Below are positions 7,989-16,587 of a DNA stretch of 54,952 bases, piece after piece. This stretch comes from CAIUVD01 sp044338255. Its GTDB lineage: Bacteria > Planctomycetota > UBA11346. The notes under the pieces were generated by a model. That model worked only from the letters and a program-made list of their open reading frames with translations, was not told where the DNA came from and did not search any database. The stretch spans positions 1 to 54,952 of the forward strand of contig JBIILZ010000010.1 in NCBI GenBank assembly GCA_044338255.1, given 5' to 3'. The stretch's first letter is position 1, and the number at the start of each line of letters is the position of its first letter. The position numbers and the translations under genes were made by a program.

Positions 7989-8984
7989 CTATTCGCCAGC
8001 CGGCGGGACCAGCTGCAGCAGACGGTTGGCGAGCTCCTGGATGCCCTGGCCGCTGACGCCGCTGATGCACATCACTTCCGCCTTTATCGACTTGGCGAGC
8101 TTGACCGCCAACTCATCGAGATCCGGGCGGCTGTCGATCTTGTTCAGCACCACCAGCTGGCGCTTTTCAGCCAGTTCCGGTGTATAGCGCTTGAGCTCGC
8201 GATTGAGCACCTGAATGCGCTTCTTGAGCTCGGTCATCGTCCCGTCGCTGCCATCAACAAGGTGCAACAATACCGGGCAGCGTTCGACGTGGCGCAGGAA
8301 CTGATGGCCGAGGCCGCGGCCCTCGGCGGCGCCCTCTATGAGACCGGGGATATCCGCCAGCACCAGGGTGCGATCATCGCGTTCGATGACACCCAACTGC
8401 GGCTCGAGGGTGGTGAACTGATACGCGGCGATCTTCGGCTTGGCATGCGATAAGCGCGACAACAGGGTGCTCTTGCCGGCATTGGGGAAGCCGATGATGC
8501 CGACATCGGCGATCAGCTTGAGCTCCAAGGCGAGCAACAGCTCCGTCCCGCGACCACCGGGAGTGGACTGCATCGGCGTCTGGTTGGTTGACGATTTGAA
8601 GCGGCTATTGCCGCGTCCGCCACGGCCGCCAGCGGCGACCGTGAAACGTTGCCCATGGCGGGTGAGGTCGGCAAGGATCTCACCGGTCTCCTTGAGCCGC
8701 ACGATGGTCCCGCAGGGTACCTGCACGACGAGGTCTTCGCCGGATTTGCCCGAGCAATTACCGCCAATGCCCTTGGCGCCGTGCTCGGCTTTCCAATGGT
8801 GGCGGCGATAGAACATCAGCAGCGTGTTGAGATGCTGGCTGGCTTCCATGATGACGTCGCCACCGATGCCACCATCGCCACCATCCGGTCCACCTTCAGG
8901 TATGTACTTCTCGCGCCAAAATGAAACGGCCCCATTGCCGCCATCACCCGAACGAACCACAATCTCAGCTTCATCCTTCAGCAT
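7989..8984 (-). CDS. obgE: Obg/CgtA ribosome-assembly GTPase
   Basis: 331 residues. The glycine-rich Obg domain fills residues 1-157 (GGDGGIGGDV and GGRGGRGNSRF are typical) and is followed by the G domain: G1 GFPNAGKST (165-173), G3 DIPGLIEGA, G4 NKID. The C-terminal OCT extension of some homologues is absent, which is common. Obg binds the 50S subunit and links ribosome maturation with growth. The upstream region (8985-9584) is repeat-rich. Confidence 0.96.
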   Translation of the reverse strand: MLKDEAEIVVRSGDGGNGAVSFWREKYIPEGGPDGGDGGIGGDVIMEASQHLNTLLMFYRRHHWKAEHGAKGIGGNCSGKSGEDLVVQVPCGTIVRLKETGEILADLTRHGQRFTVAAGGRGGRGNSRFKSSTNQTPMQSTPGGRGTELLLALELKLIADVGIIGFPNAGKSTLLSRLSHAKPKIAAYQFTTLEPQLGVIERDDRTLVLADIPGLIEGAAEGRGLGHQFLRHVERCPVLLHLVDGSDGTMTELKKRIQVLNRELKRYTPELAEKRQLVVLNKIDSRPDLDELAVKLAKSIKAEVMCISGVSGQGIQELANRLLQLVPPAGE

Positions 8985-9037
8985 AGCATGGATGACATCC
9001 GCTTAGCCGTCAGGCACAAGCAGGTATTCCCCTTCGC

Positions 9038-9068
9038 CCTAGGAGCCTGTCGGAGATAGGCTCCTAGG
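9038..9068. repeat. 31-bp solo form of the 170-bp inverted-repeat element
   Basis: The stretch opens CCTAGGAGCCTGTCGGAGAT and closes with the inverse of its first ten bases (GGCTCCTAGG). It equals one terminal repeat of the 170-bp family joined to the outer ten bases of the other end. It lies 53 bases upstream of obgE. Confidence 0.8.
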
Positions 9069-9131
9069 GGGACAGCATGACGACGGACTCGACGTCGAGC
9101 GGCCCCGCTGCACACGATCGGTAGACACCAC

Positions 9132-9454
9132 CGCGAACATGGGCGGGACGCCCATGCAAAATCAACACGACAACCGTGTAGAACCAAGGGAGATCCAAGG
9201 AGCGCAGCCCCCTTGGGCGGGGCGTGCGTGACCGCGAACATGGGCGGAACGCCCATGCTACGGGGGATCCAAGGGGCGCAGCCCTCTTGGGCGGGGCGTG
9301 CGTAACCGCGAACATGGGCGGAACGCCCATGCTACGGGGGATCCAAGGGGCGCAGCCCTCTTGGGCGGGGAATGCGTAACCGCGAACATGGGCGGAACGC
9401 CCATGCTACGGGGGATCCAAGGGGCGCAGCCCTCTTGGGCGGGGCGTAGCGGGG
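9132..9454. repeat. 74-bp tandem repeats with internal palindromes
   Basis: Three near-identical 74-bp units follow one another at 9233-9306, 9307-9380 and 9381-9454, preceded by a diverged copy from 9132 that carries 27 extra bases. Each unit has two palindromes: ATGGGCG-GAA-CGCCCAT and a CCAAGGGGC-type stem with a GCA loop. Short open frames cross the units on both strands, but none has a ribosome-binding site. No gene is supported between 9069 and 9584. Confidence 0.88.
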
Positions 9455-9558
9455 TGCAACCCCGCGCACAACGCCGACCCGCGCGCAGCGACAGCGAGCA
9501 CGGTGTCGGCAGGCGGAATCGATCGCGCAGCGATCGTTAGGCGGGCGCTCCGCCCGCC
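9449..9558. repeat. Cluster of three perfect hairpins with 3-nt loops
   Basis: Three unrelated stems share the same geometry of 7-8 bp arms and a three-base loop: GCGGGGT-GCA-ACCCCGC (9449-9465), CGATCGC-GCA-GCGATCG (9520-9536) and GGCGGGCG-CTC-CGCCCGCC (9540-9558). They follow the 74-bp repeats and end 26 bases from the stop of the STAS gene, so on the minus strand they form a heavily structured 3' region. Confidence 0.8.
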
Positions 9559-9584
9559 GCGCGAGCGCAGCGAGCATTCCGCCG

Positions 9585-9950
9585 TCAAATCGGCTTTCGT
9601 TTGTAGAGCTGGATGGCCTTCTCCACCACCGGCTCGAACGGAATGATCTTATCCAGACGCGTTACCTGGAACAACGGCATCAGACTCGGACGGACCCCGG
9701 CGACGGTCATGCGCCCTTTCGCCGCCGTCAGGGCCTTAAACAAAGCCACCAGTTTGCCGATGAATGCCGAGGACAGGTAGCCCACGTCCGAGAGATCGAG
9801 GATCAGAGAGATACGCGGATAACGATCGACCAATTTCAGCAGATCATCCCCGAGCATGGCGATGACCGGTGCCTCGAGTAGACGTTCCTTGGTGATCTTG
9901 GCTAAAACGAGATTCTCATAAGCCTGGATGTCCAAGTGTTCAGAAGCCAT
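9585..9950 (-). CDS. STAS-domain anti-sigma factor antagonist
   Basis: 121 residues forming one STAS domain of the SpoIIAA/RsbV type. The hallmark is ILDLSDVGYLSSAFIGKL (50-67), in which Ser60 or Ser61 aligns with the phosphorylated serine of SpoIIAA. In partner switching the unphosphorylated form binds the anti-sigma kinase and frees its target. The kinase gene is directly upstream (9976) and the phosphatase after that, all on the minus strand, so the three are probably one operon. Confidence 0.88.
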   Translation of the reverse strand: MASEHLDIQAYENLVLAKITKERLLEAPVIAMLGDDLLKLVDRYPRISLILDLSDVGYLSSAFIGKLVALFKALTAAKGRMTVAGVRPSLMPLFQVTRLDKIIPFEPVVEKAIQLYKRKPI

Positions 9951-9975
9951 AAAAGTCCTTTAGCATAGAAGTTCT

Positions 9976-10443
9976 TTAGATAGGCGTCGGGTCGGCGATG
10001 CGACGACCCATCATAAGCGTGGCGCCATTGCGGAAATAGCCCAATTCGTCGAGCCATTCGCGCATCAGCCGAATGCCCCGTCCATGCTCCAGGAACAGAT
10101 TTTCCGAGTCTTCCTGATCAGGAACATCCTGCGCCGAGAAACCATCTCCGTAATCGTCGATCTGCACCAGCCAGCGCTGGGCGGAACGACCGACGATGAT
10201 GTGGATCGGCACGGTGTCGTCGGCTTCGTTGCCATGGAGCATGGCGTTCATCAGGCCTTCATCCAAGCACAGGGCCAGCCAGTGCTCTTCATCGTTGCCC
10301 AGGAAATGATAGCTACGGAAGACCTCGGTGATCTCGATGATCAGCTCTTCCTTGCGCTGCAGACACGAGGGTACGGTCTTCTGCCACAGCACGGTCGGCA
10401 TCGCTGGCGCCGCCTCGGCATAGACCACCAGGGGCAGGGTCAT
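9976..10443 (-). CDS. RsbW/SpoIIAB-like anti-sigma serine kinase
   Basis: 155 residues with a GHKL ATPase fold: N-box CLDEGLMNAMLHGN (about 58-71), G1 box DDYGDGF (about 97-103) and G2 box HGRGI. This is the anti-sigma factor kinase family that phosphorylates a STAS partner and sequesters a sigma factor or another output. Its ATG overlaps the stop of the PP2C gene (ATGA), and the STAS gene follows 25 bases later. No sigma factor lies next to it; the ECF factor at 39915 is far away. Confidence 0.87.
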   Translation of the reverse strand: MTLPLVVYAEAAPAMPTVLWQKTVPSCLQRKEELIIEITEVFRSYHFLGNDEEHWLALCLDEGLMNAMLHGNEADDTVPIHIIVGRSAQRWLVQIDDYGDGFSAQDVPDQEDSENLFLEHGRGIRLMREWLDELGYFRNGATLMMGRRIADPTPI

Positions 10444-11747
10444 GGAGTCCCTCCCCTGCCCGGTGGCAATGCCGGGGCCTCCTCGGCGACGCGTTCGACG
10501 ACGCGTTCGACGACCACTACGGTCATATCATCATGTGGCGGATGCCCACCCAACCACGCATCGACCGCCGTCACCAGCGCGTCGCGCACCGCCGCCGCGC
10601 CCTGCACCGCATGCGCCGCGATCACCTTACGTATACGCTGGACACCGAACTGTTCAAAGCTCGGCGGAGCCTGGGCTTCGAATATACCATCGGTGAACAT
10701 CACCATCACGCCACCAGGTGCGAGCGGAGCCACGGCGGTGAGCTCATAGCTCATGTCGGGCAGCAGACCGAGCAGCAGGCCACCGACATCGGTCTCGACG
10801 AAGCCGCTGGCCGGATGATAGAACAGCGGCGTGTCATGTCCGGCATTGACCAGTCCGCATTCGCCGTCAGCCCCCAGTCGCGCATAGACGAATGACATGA
10901 AAGCGTCATCCGCCATGTCATGTTCGAGGAGAGCATTCAATCGCGTAATGATGGCACCGGGGTCGGCAGACGGTTGGTGCATGGCGCGCAGCGCGGCGCG
11001 CGCACTGTTCATCAACAGGGCCGAGCCGATGCCATGGCCGCTGACGTCGCCGATGACCACATCACAGCCCCCGGGCGTGGTCGGCAGGAAATCATAGTAG
11101 TCGCCACCGGTCTGATCACAGCTGCGGCCGAAGCCGGCAAAACGCCAGCCCGGAATCGACGGCGGCTGGTCGGGCTGTAAGCTCAATTGGATGGTGCGAG
11201 CCAGTTCCAGATCGCGGGTCAGACGCTGGCGCTCAAGTTCGGAGTGGAGCAGACGAGCAGTGGCGATGGAGACCGCGGCCTGGGCGCAGAGGGCCGCCAG
11301 GAGCGTTTCGTCGTGATGTCCAAAGGCCAGGCCATTGAGGCGATTGAGCACCTGGATCACGCCGACCACGGCATCGTGATGATCGATCAATGGCAGGCAC
11401 AAGATGGAGCGCGTCTGATAGCCACTACGAACATCGTTTTCGGAGTCGAAACGCGGGTCATCGTAGGCCGACGCAATATTGATCAGGGTACCGGTGGCGG
11501 CGACGGTGCCGGCGATGCCGCGCCCGAAGGGCAAACGGATTTCATCGGCCCCCTGCGCAATCCGGGTGACCAATTCTCCGCCATGCGCATCGACCAGAAA
11601 GAGGCTGGCACGATCGGCGTGCACCAAGGCACAGGCCTCACGCAGGATCAGCGCCAGCAGACGATCGAGATCCCGCTCACTGCCCAGGGCCATGCAGACA
11701 CGCACGATGCGGGCGATGTCTTCAGGCAAGCCGTCACCAATCGTCAT
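10440..11747 (-). CDS. GAF-domain PP2C (SpoIIE/RsbU-type) phosphatase
   Basis: 435 residues from ATG 11747; upstream codons in frame cross the preceding terminator and are unlikely to be translated. Residues about 20-170 form a GAF sensor domain (SLFLVDAHGGELVTRIA, FGRGIAGTVAATGTLINI). A short linker leads to a SpoIIE phosphatase domain (about 215-410) with GGDYYDF, VIGDVSGHGIGSALLM, NAGHD and FTDGIFEAQ, the metal-binding Asp residues being intact. Such enzymes dephosphorylate the STAS antagonist, here encoded two genes downstream, in response to a cytoplasmic signal sensed by GAF. Confidence 0.9.
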   Translation of the reverse strand: MTIGDGLPEDIARIVRVCMALGSERDLDRLLALILREACALVHADRASLFLVDAHGGELVTRIAQGADEIRLPFGRGIAGTVAATGTLINIASAYDDPRFDSENDVRSGYQTRSILCLPLIDHHDAVVGVIQVLNRLNGLAFGHHDETLLAALCAQAAVSIATARLLHSELERQRLTRDLELARTIQLSLQPDQPPSIPGWRFAGFGRSCDQTGGDYYDFLPTTPGGCDVVIGDVSGHGIGSALLMNSARAALRAMHQPSADPGAIITRLNALLEHDMADDAFMSFVYARLGADGECGLVNAGHDTPLFYHPASGFVETDVGGLLLGLLPDMSYELTAVAPLAPGGVMVMFTDGIFEAQAPPSFEQFGVQRIRKVIAAHAVQGAAAVRDALVTAVDAWLGGHPPHDDMTVVVVERVVERVAEEAPALPPGRGGTP

Positions 11748-11782
11748 ATGCTCACTATGACATATAAACCACGATCGCGAAA

Positions 11783-11816
11783 GACTGCAGCCCAGGGAAG
11801 TCCCTGGGCTGCAGTC
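11783..11816 (-). terminator. Rho-independent terminator-like hairpin after LysM gene
   Basis: Perfect inverted repeat with 16-base arms (11783-11798 and 11801-11816) and two bases between them. On the minus strand it is 25 bases downstream of the LysM stop and is followed by CTTTCG. The T-run is short, so termination strength is uncertain. Confidence 0.75.
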
Positions 11817-11840
11817 GATCATCAGTGAGATACGTCCGAC

Positions 11841-13373
11841 TTAACGGATCGCGTCACCAAGAGCACCGGGGATGGCATTCGGAGCCGTGGGCTGACCGGG
11901 GAACGGCGCCAGTTCGACGGTGGTGCCGGTCTGGTTGAAGCCCTGGCCGGTTTGCGCGAAGGGCTGGGCCGGCTCACCGAAATTGCTGCCATTGTAGGGC
12001 GAGGCAAAGCTCGGGTCAGTTGGGAAGTTGGTGGACTGGTTTGCGGTCGGCGTGCCGGCAGGTGAGCCGAACGGAGCCGGCGCGTTCGTCGCCGGAATGG
12101 CCTTAGTAGGAAGCATGGCTCCGGGAGCGGTCGTGCCGAAGGGCGACGTTGGCGAAGGCACTACCTTTTCAGGTGCGGCGGGCGCCGCTTCGCTTTTTTT
12201 TCCAGGAATCTTGATCTTCTGGCCGGCGCGCAGGTTGCGTGGATCGAGACCGGGGTTGGCTTCCTGGATTTCCTTCCAGCGGTTCTTCGAGCCCAGTTCC
12301 TTCAGTGCGATGATACTCAGCGTATCACCGACCTTGATCATGTAATCGCCAGCCGCCTGGGCAGTCGAATTGGAAGGCGCACCCGCAACCTCAGGAATCA
12401 CCAGCTTTTGACCGACCTTGAGATTCTCTGGCGAGGTCCCGGGATTGGCGTCGACGATCTTCTTCCAGTTCTTGGTCGTGCCGTAATAGCTCTTGCTGAT
12501 GTCGCCGAGGGTTTCGCCCTTGGTAACGGTGTGGGTCTTGCCCTCGGCGGCAGGTGCGGTCGAACCAGGTGCATTCGGCATCGTCGACGTGGATGAGGTC
12601 GACGTGGGCAACTTGATCACTTGGCCGACGTGCAGCTCGCTCGACGAAACGCCGTTGAGCTTTTCGATCTCCTTCCAACGCGAGGCCGAGCCGAGTTCCT
12701 TCTTGGCCACCAGGTACAGGGTGTCGCCGGACTTGATGGTGTAGGTGCGCTCACCGGCACCGGCGACCAGTGGGGCAGCGCTGGTCTTGGCGGGCAGACC
12801 GGGGATGACCAGCTTCTGACCGACCTTGAGATTCTTGGGATCGATGCCGGGGTTGGCTTCGGCGATCTTCCGCCACTGCTTAGAGGACTTGTAATATTTG
12901 AGGGCGATGTCACCCAGCAATTCACCGTTGGCCACGGTGTGGGTCTTGTTCTCGACCGCGACCGGAGCCTCGACCAGTGGCTGAACCACGGTCAGCGAAT
13001 CATGCAGATGCGTGTCGAAATTGGGCGTGAGAGGAACCGAATTGCCCGGAATGCCAGCATTGCCGGGAATCGGGGGCAGCTGTGGGAAACCACTGTTCAA
13101 GCCGCCAGGAGCCGGACTGAGACCGGAGGTGCCGTTACCTACGACCGGAGGCAACGAATTGATCCCGGGGGTCGGATTCATCGGATCGAAATTGTTGTTC
13201 GACTGGCCACCGACAGTCGCACCGGCTCCCCCCAAGCCAGGATCGATAATAGGCTCCACTTTCAGGGGCTCGAGTTCCGGGGTGGGCTTGCTCTTGGGAG
13301 CGATAAAGGCGACCGCGATGAGGGCAATGCAGCCTACAGCGATAGTGCCAGCGATGATCACGTCCTTGGACAT
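11841..13373 (-). CDS. Membrane-anchored protein with four LysM domains
   Basis: 510 residues from ATG 13373, which has AAGGAAG four bases upstream. A membrane helix (about 4-25) is followed by a Pro/Gly/Asn-rich linker, then four LysM domains spaced through about 125-385, alternating HTVxxGExLGDI..YY and YxIKxGDTLxxxAxKELG types, each ending near VGQKLVIP. The C-terminal third is Pro/Ala/Gln-rich and low complexity. LysM domains bind N-acetylglucosamine polymers such as peptidoglycan. The alternation suggests a two-domain unit that was duplicated. Confidence 0.88.
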   Translation of the reverse strand: MSKDVIIAGTIAVGCIALIAVAFIAPKSKPTPELEPLKVEPIIDPGLGGAGATVGGQSNNNFDPMNPTPGINSLPPVVGNGTSGLSPAPGGLNSGFPQLPPIPGNAGIPGNSVPLTPNFDTHLHDSLTVVQPLVEAPVAVENKTHTVANGELLGDIALKYYKSSKQWRKIAEANPGIDPKNLKVGQKLVIPGLPAKTSAAPLVAGAGERTYTIKSGDTLYLVAKKELGSASRWKEIEKLNGVSSSELHVGQVIKLPTSTSSTSTMPNAPGSTAPAAEGKTHTVTKGETLGDISKSYYGTTKNWKKIVDANPGTSPENLKVGQKLVIPEVAGAPSNSTAQAAGDYMIKVGDTLSIIALKELGSKNRWKEIQEANPGLDPRNLRAGQKIKIPGKKSEAAPAAPEKVVPSPTSPFGTTAPGAMLPTKAIPATNAPAPFGSPAGTPTANQSTNFPTDPSFASPYNGSNFGEPAQPFAQTGQGFNQTGTTVELAPFPGQPTAPNAIPGALGDAIR

Positions 13374-13476
13374 GGGCTTCCTTAATTTGGCTCGCCACGG
13401 CAGGTGGCCGGGCAACGCGAAGCGAGTTCTTATTCGCTCGACCGAGAAACACAACCGCACGCGACGTAATCAGTAG

Positions 13477-13646
13477 CCTAGGAGCCTGTCGGAGATAGGC
13501 GCCCGAGGATGGCGAAGGGATCGTGCGGCAGATCCAAGGCGGAGAAGTGCGCCAAATAGCGGCGCTATTTGGACATTCCGACAACGCCGGAGATTCCCGG
13601 CGAGACCGAGTCATCCTTGCTGGCCTATCTCCGACAGGCTCCTAGG
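13477..13646 (+). mobile_element. MITE-like 170-bp element, copy A
   Basis: Exactly 170 bp bounded by CCTAGG on both sides, with perfect 24-bp terminal inverted repeats beginning CCTAGGAGCCTGTCGGAGAT. An internal stem CCAAATAGC-GGC-GCTATTTGG occupies about 13552-13572. There is no open frame of note. It lies between the divergent LysM and lipoate ligase genes. If the flanking TA pairs are target duplications, the element fits the IS630/Tc1-mariner style of insertion; no transposase is in the window. Confidence 0.82.
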
Positions 13647-13693
13647 GAAAGGTCGGCACTGGCTTACCGCCCGGGCGGTTGATAGTTCCGACG

Positions 13694-14425
13694 ATGTTGC
13701 GTGCGCTGAAGCTTTCGACCGCCGCCGGGCCTGCGCAAATGGCCCTCGACGAAGCCTTGCTGGAATGTGCTACGATTTCAACAGTTAGACTCTACACCTG
13801 GGATCCGCCGGCCGTCTCGCTGGGCTATTTCCAGGATCATGCGAGCATCGTCGCGCGTCTGCCGCCGGACATGACCGTCGTCCGGCGTATCACCGGCGGC
13901 GGCGCCATCTGGCATGAACACGAAGTTACGTATTCATTAATCGGAATTCTCGGACAAGGCGGTCTGCCGCCGCGCACCAAGGATCTCTATCCCCTTCTGC
14001 ATGGCGCCATCCTCGCCGCCCTGGCGGGCTATGGCGCCGTCCTCCAGACCCAACCAGAGACCGTCGGAGATCGTCGCTATGCCGACGAGCCGCGGTGCTT
14101 CGCCAGCCCGGCAGCCGACGATCTCGTGCACGCCGATGGCGGAAAGGTGCTGGGCAGCGCCGCGCGCGCGCGCGGCACCCGCGTCCTCGTGCATGGCAGC
14201 CTGAAATTGGCCACCAACCCGTGGGATGGGGCCATGGTTGCGGCCTGTGGCCTGACGGCGGAACAGGCGGGCGACGCGCTGCTCAGCGGTCTCGCCCAGG
14301 CCTTGGGCGAGACGCCGCAGGCCGGTGAACTCACCGCCGATGAAATTGATCACCGCGACCGCCTGCTGGCCCTGCGCTATGGCAACGACGATTGGGTCGT
14401 ACGCCGCAGCGGCCCGCGGGCCTAG
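13694..14425 (+). CDS. Lipoate-protein ligase/octanoyltransferase family protein
   Basis: 243 residues from ATG 13694 (a TTG 15 bases upstream is possible). BPL/LplA/LipB fold: N-terminal MALDEALLE, the RRITGGGAIWHEHEVTYSL motif (about residues 63-81) and the lysine of ADGGKVLGSAARARGTRVLVHGSL that contacts lipoyl-AMP in LplA. Size fits LplA without its C-terminal domain, or LipM octanoyltransferase; the two cannot be separated by eye. Its TAG stop is formed by the start of the 170-bp repeat element (copy B). Confidence 0.82.
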   Translation: MLRALKLSTAAGPAQMALDEALLECATISTVRLYTWDPPAVSLGYFQDHASIVARLPPDMTVVRRITGGGAIWHEHEVTYSLIGILGQGGLPPRTKDLYPLLHGAILAALAGYGAVLQTQPETVGDRRYADEPRCFASPAADDLVHADGGKVLGSAARARGTRVLVHGSLKLATNPWDGAMVAACGLTAEQAGDALLSGLAQALGETPQAGELTADEIDHRDRLLALRYGNDDWVVRRSGPRA

Positions 14426-14590
14426 GAGTCTGTCGGGAATAGATGACCGAGGATGGCGAAGGGTTCGTACGGCAAATCCAAGGCGGCAAAGCGGGCGGAT
14501 AGCGTGAGCTATCTGACCGTTTTGCCAACGCCGGAGCTGTCGTACGAGACCGAGTCAGCCTTGCTGGCCTATCTCCTACAGACTCCTTGC
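14421..14590 (+). mobile_element. MITE-like 170-bp element, copy B
   Basis: Same length and orientation as the copy at 13477, with CCTAGG at 14421-14426 and a decayed right end (CCTTGC). The terminal repeats are imperfect. The internal stem reads GATAGC-GTGA-GCTATC (about 14497-14512), so both arms differ from copy A while pairing is kept. The left end supplies the stop codon of the lipoate ligase gene. Confidence 0.82.
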
Positions 14591-14606
14591 CACTATAGCG
14601 GGGAGT

Positions 14607-15107
14607 CTACGGCTCGTCATCGGCATAGACGTAGACGCCGTCCTGGCCGGAGGTCTCGCTGACGGACATACGCAGACGGCGGACGCTCACCCTCCCGAAA
14701 CGCTCGACCAGCTCGGCGTGCAATTTACGCCCGAGGAAAGCCGCGAAATTCTCGGCCGAGGTGTTGTTGATTGGCAACACGATAATTTCGTCGGTGGGCA
14801 CCAGATAGTTGCATTGGCGATAGGTGACTTCGGTGTGGCCATCATCGCGGTGGCGGAAGGTCAACTCGCGGTGTTCACCGGGGATCAGCCAATGCTCATC
14901 AAGCCAATCGCACAACCGGCGCACGATCGGCTTGACCAGCTTGAAATCGATGACTAGGCCATGTTCCGACAAGGAGCCGTCAATTTCGCAGGTCACTTGG
15001 TAATTATGCCCGTGCAGGCGCTCCTTGGAGCCGTCGGAGAAGATCAGAAAATGGGCGCACGAGAATTTGAGATACTCTTTGGTGATGAGGATTGACCAGT
15101 TTTCCAT
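14607..15107 (-). CDS. 6-pyruvoyltetrahydropterin synthase family, PTPS-III-like
   Basis: 166 residues of the COG0720 (QueD/PTPS) fold. The zinc ligands are visible as His19 in SCAHF and His32/His34 in LHGHNY, and the late Glu motif ETSGQ is present. The catalytic Cys that QueD and PTPS-I/II have four residues before HGH is replaced (K28), while Glu29 gives the ExLHGH pattern known from PTPS-III, an enzyme that stands in for dihydroneopterin aldolase (FolB) in folate synthesis. folP and folK are both in this window. A role in queuosine synthesis is less likely but not excluded. The stop of aroDE's reading unit is 8 bases away. Confidence 0.78.
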   Translation of the reverse strand: MENWSILITKEYLKFSCAHFLIFSDGSKERLHGHNYQVTCEIDGSLSEHGLVIDFKLVKPIVRRLCDWLDEHWLIPGEHRELTFRHRDDGHTEVTYRQCNYLVPTDEIIVLPINNTSAENFAAFLGRKLHAELVERFGRVSVRRLRMSVSETSGQDGVYVYADDEP

Positions 15108-15114
15108 GATCTTT

Positions 15115-16587
15115 TTATATCGCGAATTTAAGCCGAGCCAGTGCCGTGGCGCGCATCAGCACCACATCCGCTTCGCGGCCGGTGAAGCGCCGATACTGCT
15201 CGGCAGCTTGAAGGATGAACATGTCCAGGCCGGGCACGGTGCGCGCGCCCGCGGCCTGGGCGTCATGCAGCAGGCGCGTGGTCAAGGGCGTGTAGACCGT
15301 ATCGAAGACCACCGTCCCCGGGCGATGGGCTGCCGCCGGCCATGGGCTTTCGTCGGGCTTGCCCATGCCCATGGCGGTACCGTTGACGAGCACGTCATAG
15401 GCTATCGTCAGAGCCTCAGCCTGGGTCACCGCCCGACCACCGATCTCGCGCGCCAATTCCACCGCCCGAGCATGCGTGCGATTGACGATCACCACCTGCG
15501 CCCCGCGGCTGGCGAGAGCATGGGCAATGGCCCGACCGACGCCGCCGGCACCGAGGCAAAGCACGGTCTTGCCGCGCAGCGTACCGGCCGCGCCCTCGAC
15601 GCAGGCGATAATCGCGGCGGCATCGGTGTTGCCCCCCTGCGTCGCGCCGGCGACCGTGGCGATGGTATTCATGGCGCCGATCGCGGTCACCAACGGTTCG
15701 ACGCTGGCGACCGCCGTGAGCAGGGCGTGCTTGTGCGGGATCGTGATGGAGAGGCCGTGGATCCATGCTCCGCAGGCGGCCCAGAATGCGCCGGCATCCT
15801 CGACCCGCAGCGGCACGTACACCGCCGGCACGCCATCCTTGGCGAGAGCCGCGTTGTGGATGTGCGGACTCAGGCTGTGGGCGATCGGACTACCGATCAC
15901 TCCCAGCACCTGCCAATCAGGACGCTGCGCGTGGATCCGGTAACGGCCCACCAGCTCATCGACGGTCGGCTGACCAGGAGCCGAGCCGCGATTGTCGGAC
16001 AAGCGGGCGAAGGTCAGAAAGCTCCCCCACACCCCAGCCAGCAGACGCGACGGCAGGCCGTGTTCGCCCATCGCCAAGGCAATCAGCTCGCCGCGGCGGT
16101 CGACCAGCAACCGGCGGATAAGAGCCAGATCGGCGGCGTCGGCGGCGGTCACCGCCACCTTCGGCAAGCCGCCGGCAGCGCGCATGGCCGCGATTAGCGC
16201 TGGTAGATCGCGGCCCATGCCGCCGAAATCATGGGCGCTGAAAATCAGCCGTGCCTGCGCCGGACGCCACTCGCCGAGATCGGCACGATGCGCAAATTCA
16301 AGATCGATGAACGCCGCCCCGGCGGCATCGGCGGCGCGCAACAAGCTCACCCGTTCCGCCGCCGTACCGGTCCAGGCACCGCTTTCATCGGCGTGGCGGA
16401 TGGTGAACAGGACCGGCAGCGCACTGGCCGGGATGGCGGCGATGATCTCCGTCGCGGAAGCCCCCAAATTCAGGCAGGTATCGACACGCCACTCGACGAG
16501 GTCGGCCCCGGCCGCCGCCGCCCGGGCGGTATCCGCCAGCAGGCCTTCAACCGTCGCCGCCGACAACGGCACTGCCACCAGGGTCAT
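15115..16587 (-). CDS. aroDE: Bifunctional 3-dehydroquinate dehydratase/shikimate dehydrogenase
   Basis: 490 residues combining two consecutive shikimate pathway steps. Residues 1-215 are a type I dehydroquinase with the catalytic His119 (SAHDF) and the Schiff-base Lys143 (LPKVAV). Residues about 225-490 are shikimate dehydrogenase with GSPIAHSLSPHIHN, the catalytic Lys in ITIPHKH, and the NADP site CLGAGGVGRAIAHAL followed by NRTHARA. Fused AroDE is typical of plants, Chlamydiae and many Planctomycetes. The nitroreductase stop directly precedes its ATG (TGAATG), so the two are co-transcribed. Confidence 0.95.
   Translation of the reverse strand: MTLVAVPLSAATVEGLLADTARAAAAGADLVEWRVDTCLNLGASATEIIAAIPASALPVLFTIRHADESGAWTGTAAERVSLLRAADAAGAAFIDLEFAHRADLGEWRPAQARLIFSAHDFGGMGRDLPALIAAMRAAGGLPKVAVTAADAADLALIRRLLVDRRGELIALAMGEHGLPSRLLAGVWGSFLTFARLSDNRGSAPGQPTVDELVGRYRIHAQRPDWQVLGVIGSPIAHSLSPHIHNAALAKDGVPAVYVPLRVEDAGAFWAACGAWIHGLSITIPHKHALLTAVASVEPLVTAIGAMNTIATVAGATQGGNTDAAAIIACVEGAAGTLRGKTVLCLGAGGVGRAIAHALASRGAQVVIVNRTHARAVELAREIGGRAVTQAEALTIAYDVLVNGTAMGMGKPDESPWPAAAHRPGTVVFDTVYTPLTTRLLHDAQAAGARTVPGLDMFILQAAEQYRRFTGREADVVLMRATALARLKFAI

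Noticed and set aside
9064..9588. Short minus-strand frames across the 74-bp repeats (MGVPPMFAVTHAPPKRAA-type)
   Set aside because: Repeat-derived, no SD, and product is only the translated repeat.
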